Below the pieces are notes generated by a model. The model was not told the DNA's origin. It searched no databases and was given only the letters and a program-made list of their open reading frames with translations. A stretch of 64,000 nt of DNA from Azospirillum cavernae. GTDB taxonomy: Bacteria > Pseudomonadota > Alphaproteobacteria > Azospirillales > Azospirillaceae. Positions 44,882 through 53,427 of the stretch are shown here, piece after piece (within the stretch, counting starts at the first letter, position 1; each line of letters begins with the position of its first letter). Location of the stretch: positions 451,001-515,000 of the forward strand of contig NZ_QYUL01000001.1 of NCBI RefSeq assembly GCF_003590795.1, given 5' to 3'. The translations under genes were made by a program, and so were the position numbers.

Positions 44882-45951
44882 GGCTTGGCTTCATCGCGGT
44901 CAACGTCATGGAACCGGGCGTCGGGCTGCACGCGACCAATCTGGCGATGAACGACAGCGTCAGCAAAATTGCCGGCAACGCCAGCAACTTCACGGCGGTC
45001 GGCTTCTTCCTCAGCATCATTCCGCATTCGATGGTCGACGCCTTCGCCAAGGGCGAGATTCTCCAGGTTCTGCTGATTTCGGTTCTGACCGGCGCGGCGC
45101 TGAGCGTTGGCGGGGCGAGCCGCGAGTCCGGCCTGATCCGGGGAATCGCCGAGGCGCAGGACGTGCTGTTCCGCATTCTGGGCTTCATCATGCGGTTGGC
45201 CCCCATCGGCGCGTTCGGGGCCATCGCGGCGGCGGTCGGCGCCTTTGGCGCGGCGACGCTGCTGTATCTGGCCAAGCTGGTCGCGCTCTATTGGGCGACG
45301 TCGCTGTTCTTCGTCATTGTCGTTCTGGGCTTGGTCACGGCCTCAATCGGGCTGTCGATCTTCAAGATCATCGGGCTGATCCGTGATGAACTGCTGATCG
45401 TCTTCGGCACGGCGTCGAGCGAGGTCGTCCTGCCCCGGTTGATGGGCAAGCTGGAAAAGGCCGGTTGCGACGGCGCCATCGTCGGCTTCGTGGTGCCCAG
45501 CGGTTACAGCTTCAATCTGGACGGCACGTCGATCTACATGGCGATCGCCATCGCCTTCATCGCCCAGGCTACCGACACGCCCTTTTCGATGTGGGAACAG
45601 GCGGGGGTTCTGGCCATCCTGATGCTGACGTCGAAGGGCGGCACGACGGTGGCGGGCGGCGCCTTCATCAAGCTGGCGGCGACGCTGCAAACGGTGCGGA
45701 CCCTGCCGCTGAACGGTCTTGGCCTGTTGTTCGGCGTGGACCGCCTGATGGCGACCTGCACCGCCCTGACCAACGTGGTCGGCAACACGGTGGCGACCTT
45801 CTACATCGCCAAATGGGAAAAGGCGTTCGATCAGGCGAAATGGGACGCCTATCTGGCCGGGGATGCCGACGATCTGGACGTCAATCCCGCCCACGCCGCC
45901 CACAGTGACCACGCGGCGGTTGCGGCGGCCTCCTCCACCGGCGTCCGTTGA
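44882..45951 (+). pseudogene. DctA-type C4-dicarboxylate/proton symporter, N-terminus deleted
   Basis: Dicarboxylate/amino acid:cation symporter missing roughly its first 80-90 residues. Homology begins exactly at the IS3 edge with LGFIAVNVMEPGVGLH. It continues through FFLSIIPHSMVDAFAKGEIL, IMRLAPIGAFGAIAAAVGAF, the serine-rich re-entrant loop IVFGTASSEVVLPRLMGKLE, and GYSFNLDGTSIYMAIAIAFI with the substrate-binding NLDGTS motif. An internal ATG at 44908 would still leave out the first helices, so the product is probably inactive. The upstream part of the gene is not on the other side of the IS. Formerly it would have supplied succinate, fumarate or malate uptake. Confidence 0.88.
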
Positions 45952-45966
45952 GGAAACGCGGCGATG

Positions 45967-46920
45967 TCAGCCCTCCTCGCTCTCCTCCCGGTCATCGATC
46001 ATGCGGGCGCCCGCCCAATCGCCCGCGCTGACCAGACCGGCCACGCAACGGCGCAGAATGCGGGCAAGCTCCAGCGTCAGCCACGCGGCTTTCGCCTCTT
46101 GCGGCGTGCCCAGGCAAATGGTCGAGGTCAGGCTGGGCCGTTCGATGGGGCGGGCGACCAACTCGCCGCGCGCCACCTCCAGAGAGACCCCGGCGAAGGT
46201 TTGGATGGTGGCGCCAAAGCCATGCTTCACCATCGCCTTCATCAGCGGAACGCTGTCCACCTCGATGGCCAGATTGAGGCGGATGTTGTGCTGAAGCGCA
46301 GCGCGTTCCAGCAGGCGGCGGTTGCTGTGGGGCAGGCTCGGCAGGACGAGCGGGATGTCGGCGATGTCGCGGAAGGCGATGGCCCCCGGCCCCGCCGCGT
46401 CGTGACCGGGCGGCGTGACCAACACCATCTGTTCGTGCAGGATCGGGCGCAGATCGATGCCGTCCAGCGGCATCGGGTTGTGCAGAACGGCGATGTCGAT
46501 GCGGCGGTCGAGCAGCCATTCCTCCAGCAGAGTGCTGATTCCTTCGCGGGCGATCAGGGTGGCGTCGGGCCAGAGTTCCCGAAAGATCTTGTAGATTTCG
46601 GGAACGATCAGCAGGCCGGAGGTCGGCGGCACGCCGACCACGACCTGACCGGCGAAGTTGCGCTTGCAGCCTTTGACGGCGTCCAGCGTTCGGGCGAAAT
46701 GGTCGATCAAATCCTCGGCCTGGGCCAGCAATTGCGCCCCGGCTTCGGTGATTTCAACGCCCCGGCCATGCCGGACCAGCAGTTGGACGCCCAACTCGTC
46801 CTCCAACTTCTTCAACTGTCGGCTCAAGGCCGGTTGGGCGATGTTCAGGCGGGTGGCGGCGCGGCTGAAGCTGCCCGCCCGGGCGATCTGAACGAAGTAG
46901 CGCAGTTCCCGGATGTCCAT
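45967..46920 (-). CDS. LysR-family transcriptional regulator
   Basis: Winged helix-turn-helix at residues about 1-60 (LRYFVQIARAGSFSRAATRL, then AQPALSRQLKKLEDELG) and a periplasmic-binding-like inducer domain (QVVVGVPPTSGLLIVPEI). 317 residues, full length. It is divergent from the catabolic genes starting at 47115, the normal arrangement for a LysR activator of the adjacent operon. The 194-base gap is AT-rich and contains ATTC-N5-GAAT at 47027-47039, a weak candidate operator. The inducer is unknown, probably an aromatic acid or its ring-cleavage product. Confidence 0.9.
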   Translation of the reverse strand: MDIRELRYFVQIARAGSFSRAATRLNIAQPALSRQLKKLEDELGVQLLVRHGRGVEITEAGAQLLAQAEDLIDHFARTLDAVKGCKRNFAGQVVVGVPPTSGLLIVPEIYKIFRELWPDATLIAREGISTLLEEWLLDRRIDIAVLHNPMPLDGIDLRPILHEQMVLVTPPGHDAAGPGAIAFRDIADIPLVLPSLPHSNRRLLERAALQHNIRLNLAIEVDSVPLMKAMVKHGFGATIQTFAGVSLEVARGELVARPIERPSLTSTICLGTPQEAKAAWLTLELARILRRCVAGLVSAGDWAGARMIDDREESEEG

Positions 46921-47114
46921 CGCGTGTTTCCTCCCGAGGGCTTTCTTGGGCGCGGGGTCGGGTTGATGTGTAGATCATTAATTGGTCGATGTCATCCACG
47001 GCATTTTAAAATAAAAAATCTGCATTATTCTTGATGAATCGAGAGTAATTTGGAGTTTTATTGAGTATCAACAGGCGCGCCTCTTGCCAAAGGGCCGCCA
47101 GGGGAGAGAAAACC

Positions 47115-47663
47115 ATGAGGGTCCGTGATCTGTCACGCGACGACATGACCGACGCGCAACGGCGCGTCGCCGACGAAGCGGCGTCCGGCAAGCGCGGGCG
47201 CGTTCCGGCGCCGTTGCGCGCCTGGCTGCACAGCCCGGAGATGGGCGCGCGGGCGCAGAAGCTCGGCGAATTCCTGCGCTACGACACCTGCCTGGGGCCG
47301 CGCCTGTCGGAACTGGCGATCATCATCACCGCCCGTGTCTGGACGTCGCATTACGAATGGCATGTTCACAAGCGCGAGGCGCTGAAAGCCGGGCTGGAAC
47401 CGGCGATCATCGACGCCATCGCCGCGCGCGCCACGCCCGACATCGCCGATGAAAAGGGCCGCGTGGTCTACGGCTACGTCACGGAACTGCACCGCGACCA
47501 TGGTGTGTCGGACGACACGCACGCCGAGGCCGCGCGGGTTCTGGGCGAGCAGGGCGTGGTCGAACTGGTTGGTTTGCTTGGCTATTACACGCTGGTCGCC
47601 ATGACGCTGAACGCCTTCGACATCGGGCTTCCCGACGGCGAGGCGACTGAGCTGGAGCCGTAA
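47115..47663 (+). CDS. Carboxymuconolactone decarboxylase-like protein
   Basis: AhpD/CMD-fold helical protein of 182 residues. The central helix ELAIIITARVWTSHYEWHVH has the Glu and His-x-x-Glu-His pattern of the CMD family but no Cys-x-x-Cys, so it is not a peroxidase-like AhpD. Such proteins are found with aromatic-acid pathways but seldom have proven decarboxylase activity. Ribosome site GGGGAGAG precedes the ATG. First gene of the LysR-linked cluster. Confidence 0.82.
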   Translation: MRVRDLSRDDMTDAQRRVADEAASGKRGRVPAPLRAWLHSPEMGARAQKLGEFLRYDTCLGPRLSELAIIITARVWTSHYEWHVHKREALKAGLEPAIIDAIAARATPDIADEKGRVVYGYVTELHRDHGVSDDTHAEAARVLGEQGVVELVGLLGYYTLVAMTLNAFDIGLPDGEATELEP

Positions 47664-47750
47664 GGCGGCTCAACCCCCACCGATTCATCGGCATCCGTCC
47701 CGGTCGCGCCGGGGGGATGCCCACACCGCAGAGCATCAGGAGAATTCATC

Positions 47751-48551
47751 ATGGCGGGACGGCTGCAAGACAAGGTCGCCATCATCACGGGCGCGGGCTG
47801 TGTCGGGCCGGGCTGGGGCAATGGCCGCGCCGCGTCGGCGATTTTCGGGCGGGAAGGGGCCAAGGTGTTCGCCGTGGATTTGCGCGCCGAGGCGATGGAG
47901 GAAACCGTCGCCGCGACCCGTGAGTTGGGCGGCGAGATCACCACGCACACCTGCGACGTCACCGACAGCGCGCAGGTCGCCGCCATGGTGCGGGCCTGCG
48001 TCGAGCGATACGGGCGGGTCGATGTGCTGGTCAACAATGTGGGCGGTTCGGCGGCGGGCGGCGCGGTCGCCCTGTCGGAAGAGGCGTGGGACCGCCAAAT
48101 CGACTTCAATCTGAAAAGCGTGTTCCTGGCCTGCAAGCACGTGATCCCCGAGATGGAGACGGTCGGCGGCGGCGCCATCGTCAACACCGCCTCGACCTCC
48201 GGCTTGCGCTGGACCGGGTCGGCGCAGGTGGCCTACGCCTCGGCCAAGGCGGCGATCATCCAATTCTCGCGCGTGACGGCGGTTGAATACGCCAAGAAGA
48301 ACATCCGGGTGAACACGGTGGTTCCCGGCCAGATGCACACGCCGATGGTGGAAACCCGGCTGGCCGGTCAACGGTCCGGCGGCAACGTCGCCAGCCTGCT
48401 GCAATCGCGGCTGGCCCGCATTCCCATCGGCTTCATGGGCGACGGGCGCGACACCGCGCACGCCGCGCTGTTTCTGGCCTCCGACGAGGCGCGCTTCGTC
48501 ACCGGAACCGAGATTGTCGTCGATGGCGGCATGACCGCGCGGTGCGATTGA
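47751..48551 (+). CDS. SDR-family oxidoreductase
   Basis: Classical short-chain dehydrogenase, 266 residues. NAD(P)-binding motif IITGAGCVGPGWGNG (a longer glycine loop than usual), then DVTD, NNVGG, active-site Ser in NTASTSG and Tyr-x3-Lys in YASAKAA, ending in the VVDGGMTA strand. The extended loop (GCVGPGWGNGRA) marks a sub-group seen in aromatic and terpene catabolic operons. Eleven bases separate its stop from the amidohydrolase start. Substrate unknown. Confidence 0.88.
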   Translation: MAGRLQDKVAIITGAGCVGPGWGNGRAASAIFGREGAKVFAVDLRAEAMEETVAATRELGGEITTHTCDVTDSAQVAAMVRACVERYGRVDVLVNNVGGSAAGGAVALSEEAWDRQIDFNLKSVFLACKHVIPEMETVGGGAIVNTASTSGLRWTGSAQVAYASAKAAIIQFSRVTAVEYAKKNIRVNTVVPGQMHTPMVETRLAGQRSGGNVASLLQSRLARIPIGFMGDGRDTAHAALFLASDEARFVTGTEIVVDGGMTARCD

Positions 48552-48561
48552 GGAGTTTGCC

Positions 48562-49470
48562 ATGACCACGGATTCCTTGCCCTCTCACCCAATCCCCGAT
48601 GGTCCGCCGCCGATGGCGAACCCGCGCAAGCCCGACACCGGGCTTCCCGCCGGGGCGTGCGACGCCCACTGCCACATCTATGGGCCGTTTGACCGCTTCC
48701 CGCTGCCGCCGGATCGCAGCTTCACCCCCAACGAGGCCCCGGAAACGGCGCTGCGCCGGTTGCACGATCACCTTGGCTTTGATCGCGCGGTCATCGTGCA
48801 AAGCCAGGGTCATGGGCTGGATCATGAGCCGCTGCTCGACGCCTTGGCCGTCGGGCAGGGCCGCTATCGCGGCGTGGCGTTGCTGCGTCCGGGCAGCAGC
48901 CCGGAGCTTGTCCGCCGCTTTGACGTGGCGGGGATCTGCGGCGTCCGTTTCAGCTTCATGCCGCATTTGGGCATGCCGGATCTCGACGCGGTGCGCGCGG
49001 TGATCGCGCTGGTCGAACCCTTTGGCTGGCACGTCGCCATCCATGTCGCCGGAACCGGGCTGTTGGACATGGAGAGCTTCATCCGTTCGATCCCGGCGCC
49101 GGTGGTGATCGACCACATGGCCCGTCCCGACATCGCCGAGGGGCCGAACGGTCCGGTGACGGAAACGCTGTTGCGTCTGCTCGACAGCGGGCGGGTCTGG
49201 CTGAAGCTGAGCGGGGCGGAACGCCTGTCCAAGGCCCACGCGCCCTATGACGACGTCGCGCCGATGGCGCGCCGCCTCGTTGGGCACGCGCCGAACCGCC
49301 TGCTGTGGGGCAGCGACTGGCCGCATGTGAATCTGCACGGCCCGATGCCTGACGACGGCGATCTGGTCGATTTTCTGGGCTGGGTGACGACAGCGGCGGA
49401 TCGTCAGGCGATCCTGGTGGACAACCCCACCGAATTCTTCGGTTTCCCGGCTTTGCCTGCGGGCCGTTGA
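48562..49470 (+). CDS. LigI-like amidohydrolase (2-pyrone-4,6-dicarboxylate lactonase family)
   Basis: TIM-barrel metallo-independent amidohydrolase of COG3618. Motifs: CDAHCHIYGPFDRFP at the N-terminus, VIDHMARPD mid-way, and GSDWPHVN carrying the catalytic Asp. The relatives hydrolyse 2-pyrone-4,6-dicarboxylate lactone or similar lactones in protocatechuate and gallate breakdown. Next to a CMD-like protein and an SDR this supports an aromatic-acid or lactone pathway. The start at the ATG 48562 gives a long unstructured N-terminus; an ATG at 48613 is an alternative. Confidence 0.85.
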   Translation: MTTDSLPSHPIPDGPPPMANPRKPDTGLPAGACDAHCHIYGPFDRFPLPPDRSFTPNEAPETALRRLHDHLGFDRAVIVQSQGHGLDHEPLLDALAVGQGRYRGVALLRPGSSPELVRRFDVAGICGVRFSFMPHLGMPDLDAVRAVIALVEPFGWHVAIHVAGTGLLDMESFIRSIPAPVVIDHMARPDIAEGPNGPVTETLLRLLDSGRVWLKLSGAERLSKAHAPYDDVAPMARRLVGHAPNRLLWGSDWPHVNLHGPMPDDGDLVDFLGWVTTAADRQAILVDNPTEFFGFPALPAGR

Positions 49471-49561
49471 GCGGCGTTCGCCCCGGTTCGTCCGGTTGCG
49501 GTCGGCGCGCTTGGCTCAAGCGCGCCGACATCTTTTGACGTTTCAAAACACCGAGGTGGCC

Positions 49562-50872
49562 ATGACAGCCGTTCCGCTCGACGGAGAGGCCGCGCCCGCG
49601 CGCGCGTCCAAGGAGGCGCTGCTCAAAAGCGCCGTTTCCAAGAACATCATCCAACTGATTCCCATTCTGGCGATCGCCTATTTTTTCAACTACATCGACC
49701 GGACCAACGTCGGTTTCGCCGCGCTGACGATGAACCGCGATCTGGGGCTGAGCAACGCCCAGTTTGGGGCCGCCGCCGGTCTGTTCTTCGTCGGTTATTG
49801 CCTGCTGGAGGTGCCGAGCAACCTCGCGCTGTACCGTTTCGGCGCCCGGCGCTGGCTGGCGCGGATCATGATCTCCTGGGGGCTGCTGTCGGCGGCCTGC
49901 GCGCTGGTCAACGGGCCGACCAGCTTTTACATCCTGCGCATCGCCACCGGCGCGGCGGAGGCCGGATTCTTTCCCGGCGTGCTGTTTTATCTCTCCTGCT
50001 GGTTTCCGGCGGAAAGCCGGGTGCGCGTTCTGGCCTGGTTTCTGATCGCCATTCCCGTGTCGTCGGTGATCGGCGGGCCGCTGTCGGTGGGGATTTTGGC
50101 GCTGGACGGCATGGCCGGGTTGAAGGGCTGGCAGTGGCTGTTCATTCTGGAAGGCATCCCCGCGTGCCTGATGGGGGTCATCACGCTGGTCAAGCTGCGC
50201 GACGATCCGAAGGACGCCGATTGGCTGACCGAGGATGAGCGCGCCGTTCTGATCGAGGCGTTGGCCCAGGAGAGCGCCAGCCGTCCGAAGAAGAATTTCC
50301 TGGCCGCCATCCGGGATCGGAAGGTCATCATCCTGACCGGCATCCTGTTCAGCTATTGGATCGGCATCAACGGCATCGCGATCTGGCTGCCCTTGATCCT
50401 CAAGACTCACGGGTTGAACAATCTGGAGGTCGGCTTCCTGTCCGGCGCCCCATATCTGGTCGCCGCCGTTGCGATGATCTTTTGGGCGCGCTTCATGGAG
50501 AAGACCGGCCAGTATCTGCTGAACATGGTGGCGGCGTGCCTGCTGGCGGGCGCGGGTTTGGCCTTCTCCGTGTTTTACGGATCGCTCGCCCCGGCGATGG
50601 TCGGTTTGACCATGGCGGTGATCGGGTTGAGTTCCGTGCGTCCGGCCTTCTACAGCCTGCCGTCGCGCTATCTCACCGGCGCGGCGGCGGCTGGCGGTCT
50701 CGCCTTCATCAACTCGGTCGGCAGCCTGGGCGGCTATGTCGGGCCTTGGATGGTCGGCGTCCTGAAGGACGAGACCGGATCCTTCGAGGCCGGAACGCTG
50801 GCGATGGCCGGAATGCTCGTGGTCGCGGCGGCGCTCACCCTGCTGCTCAAGCGGGTGGCGCGCGAGAACTGA
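49562..50872 (+). CDS. MFS transporter, anion:cation symporter type
   Basis: Twelve-helix major facilitator of about 436 residues. N-terminal signature NYIDRTNVGFAALTMNRDLG and GLFFVGYCLLEVPSNLALYR, then ARIMISWGLLSAACALVNGP, are hallmarks of the ACS/phthalate-permease family (tartrate, phthalate, glucarate uptake). It probably imports the substrate of the adjoining catabolic genes. The ATG at 49562 follows GAGGTGG. 53 bases separate it from the truncated signal-peptide gene. Confidence 0.9.
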   Translation: MTAVPLDGEAAPARASKEALLKSAVSKNIIQLIPILAIAYFFNYIDRTNVGFAALTMNRDLGLSNAQFGAAAGLFFVGYCLLEVPSNLALYRFGARRWLARIMISWGLLSAACALVNGPTSFYILRIATGAAEAGFFPGVLFYLSCWFPAESRVRVLAWFLIAIPVSSVIGGPLSVGILALDGMAGLKGWQWLFILEGIPACLMGVITLVKLRDDPKDADWLTEDERAVLIEALAQESASRPKKNFLAAIRDRKVIILTGILFSYWIGINGIAIWLPLILKTHGLNNLEVGFLSGAPYLVAAVAMIFWARFMEKTGQYLLNMVAACLLAGAGLAFSVFYGSLAPAMVGLTMAVIGLSSVRPAFYSLPSRYLTGAAAAGGLAFINSVGSLGGYVGPWMVGVLKDETGSFEAGTLAMAGMLVVAAALTLLLKRVAREN

Positions 50873-50925
50873 CCAACGCTTTGTCTCTCTCGAAAACCAA
50901 GAACATCTCAGGAAGGAAGCGTTTC

Positions 50926-51019
50926 ATGAAACGGACTCTGCACCGTCTGTCCATCGCGGGAATCGCGGGCGCGGCGTTGGTCGGCGCGGCCATGCCGGCT
51001 TTGGCCAAGGACGCGTTTG
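50926..51019 (+). pseudogene. Signal peptide of a truncated periplasmic protein
   Basis: A good start (GGAAGGA, then ATG) begins MKRTLHRLSIAGIAGAALVG, a textbook Sec signal peptide ending AMPALA-KDAF. After about 31 codons the sequence becomes the reverse complement of the Nit1C-linked gene, which ends at 51020, and the open frame runs to a chance stop at 51048. It is the 5' stub of what was probably a substrate-binding protein for the catabolic cluster, cut by a recombination breakpoint near 51,015-51,020. Confidence 0.75.
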
Positions 51020-51925
51020 TCAGGACGGAACCACGCGTTTGGTGGTGAAGCCGTCGGCGATGCGCGCGCCGTCGCTGTCCCGGCGGATCTCGAACCAATG
51101 GGACAGGGACGCCGCGCCGTCGCGGCGCTCGCCGCACAGCCGCACGGTCAGGCGGTCGCCGGGGTTGATGTTGCCGTGATAGAACAGGTCGCGGTCGGTG
51201 GTGACGGCGTTGGCGCTGACGTCGCGGAACAGCGCCCATTCCGCGCGGTCCAGGATCGACTGGAAGGACGCGAAATAGAGGAATCCGGCCCCGTTGAAAT
51301 CCCCGTGCGGGCATGGGTCGATGGTGACGCTGGCCAATTCTTGGCGGTCGGCGCGGTGGAAACCGCGATGCTCGCGCCAATCCTGCCGCCGGAAACGCTG
51401 GCACAATGGGGCGAGGGATGAGTCCGATCCCGCATCCGCCAGCATCGGCGGGCAGGGGTGGGGCAGGGCGCGCAGAACGCTGCGGTTGTCGCCCGCCACG
51501 GCGCGGCGCAAAAAGATCGACAGCAGAGTCAGCGTGGCGACCGGGCGTCCCTCCACCGTCACGGTCTGGACGCTCTGATACTGGGTGCGGGACACCCGCG
51601 CGATTCGCCCGGCAAAGCGCAGCCGGTCATGCTCGGCCACCCGGTTGAGCGCGCCGCCGCTGAGCCGCAGGCCGGTGAAGGTGGCGTAGAGCGTCGCCCC
51701 ATCACGGTCGCGAAAGGCCGGAACCGGCAGCCCTAAGGCGTCGGCCAGCATCAGCCAATGGCGGTGCCCGGCCTCTTTCAACAGCCAGTTTTCCGACAGC
51801 CCGTTGCGGGAAAGCTGCGGCATCCCCAGCGTCACAGCGTCGGACCCAGCGTCGCGTGGGGCGTCGCGTGGGGCGTCGCGCGGGGAAGGGCCGGGCGCGA
51901 GCGGCGCTGGCAGGGCGTGGAGCAT
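51020..51925 (-). CDS. Pnap_2097-type hotdog-like protein, last gene of the nitrilase cluster
   Basis: 301-residue protein resembling the Pnap_2097 family, which has two hotdog-like halves: MPQLSRNGLSENWLLKEAGH near the N-terminus and FLYFASFQSILDRAEWALFR in the second half. The hotdog fold suggests acyl-thioester or ligand binding; the biochemical role is unknown. The N-terminus holds a triple PRDA repeat (residues 15-26) encoded by tandem gcgtcgcgtgg units. The ATG at 51925 has GGAGG upstream. It follows the MSMEG_0570-like gene by 43 bases and is the last gene of the minus-strand operon; its stop lies at the recombination junction. Confidence 0.7.
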   Translation of the reverse strand: MLHALPAPLAPGPSPRDAPRDAPRDAGSDAVTLGMPQLSRNGLSENWLLKEAGHRHWLMLADALGLPVPAFRDRDGATLYATFTGLRLSGGALNRVAEHDRLRFAGRIARVSRTQYQSVQTVTVEGRPVATLTLLSIFLRRAVAGDNRSVLRALPHPCPPMLADAGSDSSLAPLCQRFRRQDWREHRGFHRADRQELASVTIDPCPHGDFNGAGFLYFASFQSILDRAEWALFRDVSANAVTTDRDLFYHGNINPGDRLTVRLCGERRDGAASLSHWFEIRRDSDGARIADGFTTKRVVPS

Positions 51926-51968
51926 GGCGCAAAGCCTCCGTGGCGTGAAACGGGATCAGGCGAAGGGA

Positions 51969-52253
51969 TCAGGCGAAGGCGACGACCCGCACCAGGGCCG
52001 CCGGATCCTCGGCGAAGTCAGCGGCTCGCGCGTCGATGTCGGCGATCTGGCGCGCGGCGCGCGAGCAGGGGAAGCCGTAGCGCGCCGCCACCCGGTCGCT
52101 GGCGATGGTCAGGGCGGTTCGGCTGATCCGGGCGAAATCGGCCACGGGATAGGCCGCGCCGACGCTCAGATGCTCCTGCACGACCAGGGACGGCGAATAG
52201 CAATCGGACAGCGCGCCGTCCGGCCATTGGACGCGGAAGATCATTTCAGGCAT
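51969..52253 (-). CDS. MSMEG_0570-family nitrogen-starvation protein
   Basis: Small protein of about 94 residues matching the MSMEG_0570/Slr-type family of the Nit1C cluster: MIFRVQWPDGALSDCYSPSL, then VGAAYPVADF and the SRTALTIASDRVAARYGFPC segment. No enzyme motif. The name reflects induction under nitrogen starvation in relatives; the role is unknown. The ATG at 52253 overlaps the glycosyltransferase gene end by eight bases. Confidence 0.85.
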   Translation of the reverse strand: MPEMIFRVQWPDGALSDCYSPSLVVQEHLSVGAAYPVADFARISRTALTIASDRVAARYGFPCSRAARQIADIDARAADFAEDPAALVRVVAFA

Positions 52254-53427
52254 GGGCAAGGCTCCGCTGCTGGGTGAGGAGGGCGTGGTAAGCGTCGAGG
52301 TGGCGGCGCGCGCAGGCGTCCCAGCCGAACCCGGCGGCCCGGCGCAAACCGGCGGCGCGCAGCCGTTGCGCCGTGGCGGGATGCAGGATGTCGGTCATCG
52401 CGGCGGCGATGGCGGCGGGGTCGAGCGGGTCCACCCACAGGGCGTCGCTGGGGCGCAGATGCTCGGTGAAGGGGGCGATGGCGGGAACGATGGTCGGCGT
52501 GCCGCTCGCCATCGCTTCGAGAACCACCAGCCCGAAGCCTTCGCGCAAGGACGGGAAAACCAGCGCGTCGGCCAGCCGGAACAGGGCGGGCATGTCGGCG
52601 TCGGGCAGCGGGCCGGTGCGGATCACCGACGCGGCGGCGGCGGGGTTGCGGTCCAGCAGCGCCTCGAAGGCGCGGGCCTCGCCGCTGTGGTCGAGCAGGG
52701 AGGCGCCACCGGCGATGACCAATTGGGCGTCGGGCCGGGTTTGTTTGGCGATCAGGAAGGCGTCGAGCAGGCGGGCGCTGTTCTTGCGCGCCTCCACCCC
52801 GCCGACCGACAGGAAGACCGGGCCGTCGGCCAGTCCCAGCCGCGCCCGCAAGGCGCCGTCGTTCGGCCCGGCCTGCGGGGAAAAGCGCGTCCGGTCCACG
52901 CCGTTGCCGACCAGCAGAGCCTCGACGCCGTGGTCGCGCGCCAGGATCTCCCGCCACAGATGGCTGACGCAGAACACGCGGTCGGCGTTGGCGATGGCCC
53001 GCCATTGCCGCGCCTCGACGGCGGGATCGGCGAAGCGGTCGAGATGGTGGACGGTGTAGAAATAGCCGGGGATGCGCCCGGCCTCGCGCAGGCAGGCCAG
53101 GGCGTTGCCGCTGATGCCGTCCTGCGCGTGGTGGATGTCGTGGCGGGCGGCGTCGCGTCGCGTGAAGAAGGCCAGATAATCGGCGATGCGCGTCTCGACC
53201 AGTTTGGCCAGCCCGCCTCCCGCGATGGGGCGGGCGGGAACGCCGACGGCGCCGCAGCGGGTGGCGCGGAAGAAGCCGCCGCCGCTGGGGTCGGGCGCGT
53301 GGACCACGGCGCGGTGTCCCAGCGCGGTCAACGCCTCGGCCAGTTCCAGCGCGTGGACCACGCCGCCGCGCGGGTTGGTGGAATGGGTCAGCAGGGCGAT
53401 GGAGAGGTTTTTGGCGGATCGGCTCAT
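52246..53427 (-). CDS. MSMEG_0565-family glycosyltransferase
   Basis: GT4-type glycosyltransferase of the Nit1C cluster, about 393 residues. N-terminal LSIALLTHSTNPRGGVVHAL and HHAQDGISGNAL, then the C-terminal half VGNGVDRTRFSP, FLSVGGVEARKNSARLLDAF and PSLREGFGLVVLEAMASGTP with the EX7E-like motif for sugar-nucleotide binding. The ATG at 53427 overlaps the upstream AIR-synthase-like stop (ATGA). The acceptor and donor are unknown; the cluster product may be a glycosylated, nitrogen-containing small molecule. Confidence 0.9.
   Translation of the reverse strand: MSRSAKNLSIALLTHSTNPRGGVVHALELAEALTALGHRAVVHAPDPSGGGFFRATRCGAVGVPARPIAGGGLAKLVETRIADYLAFFTRRDAARHDIHHAQDGISGNALACLREAGRIPGYFYTVHHLDRFADPAVEARQWRAIANADRVFCVSHLWREILARDHGVEALLVGNGVDRTRFSPQAGPNDGALRARLGLADGPVFLSVGGVEARKNSARLLDAFLIAKQTRPDAQLVIAGGASLLDHSGEARAFEALLDRNPAAAASVIRTGPLPDADMPALFRLADALVFPSLREGFGLVVLEAMASGTPTIVPAIAPFTEHLRPSDALWVDPLDPAAIAAAMTDILHPATAQRLRAAGLRRAAGFGWDACARRHLDAYHALLTQQRSLAHA

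Noticed and set aside
43636..44884. Target site duplication of the IS3 element
   Set aside because: The three or four bases outside the ends (cga, ggc) do not match.
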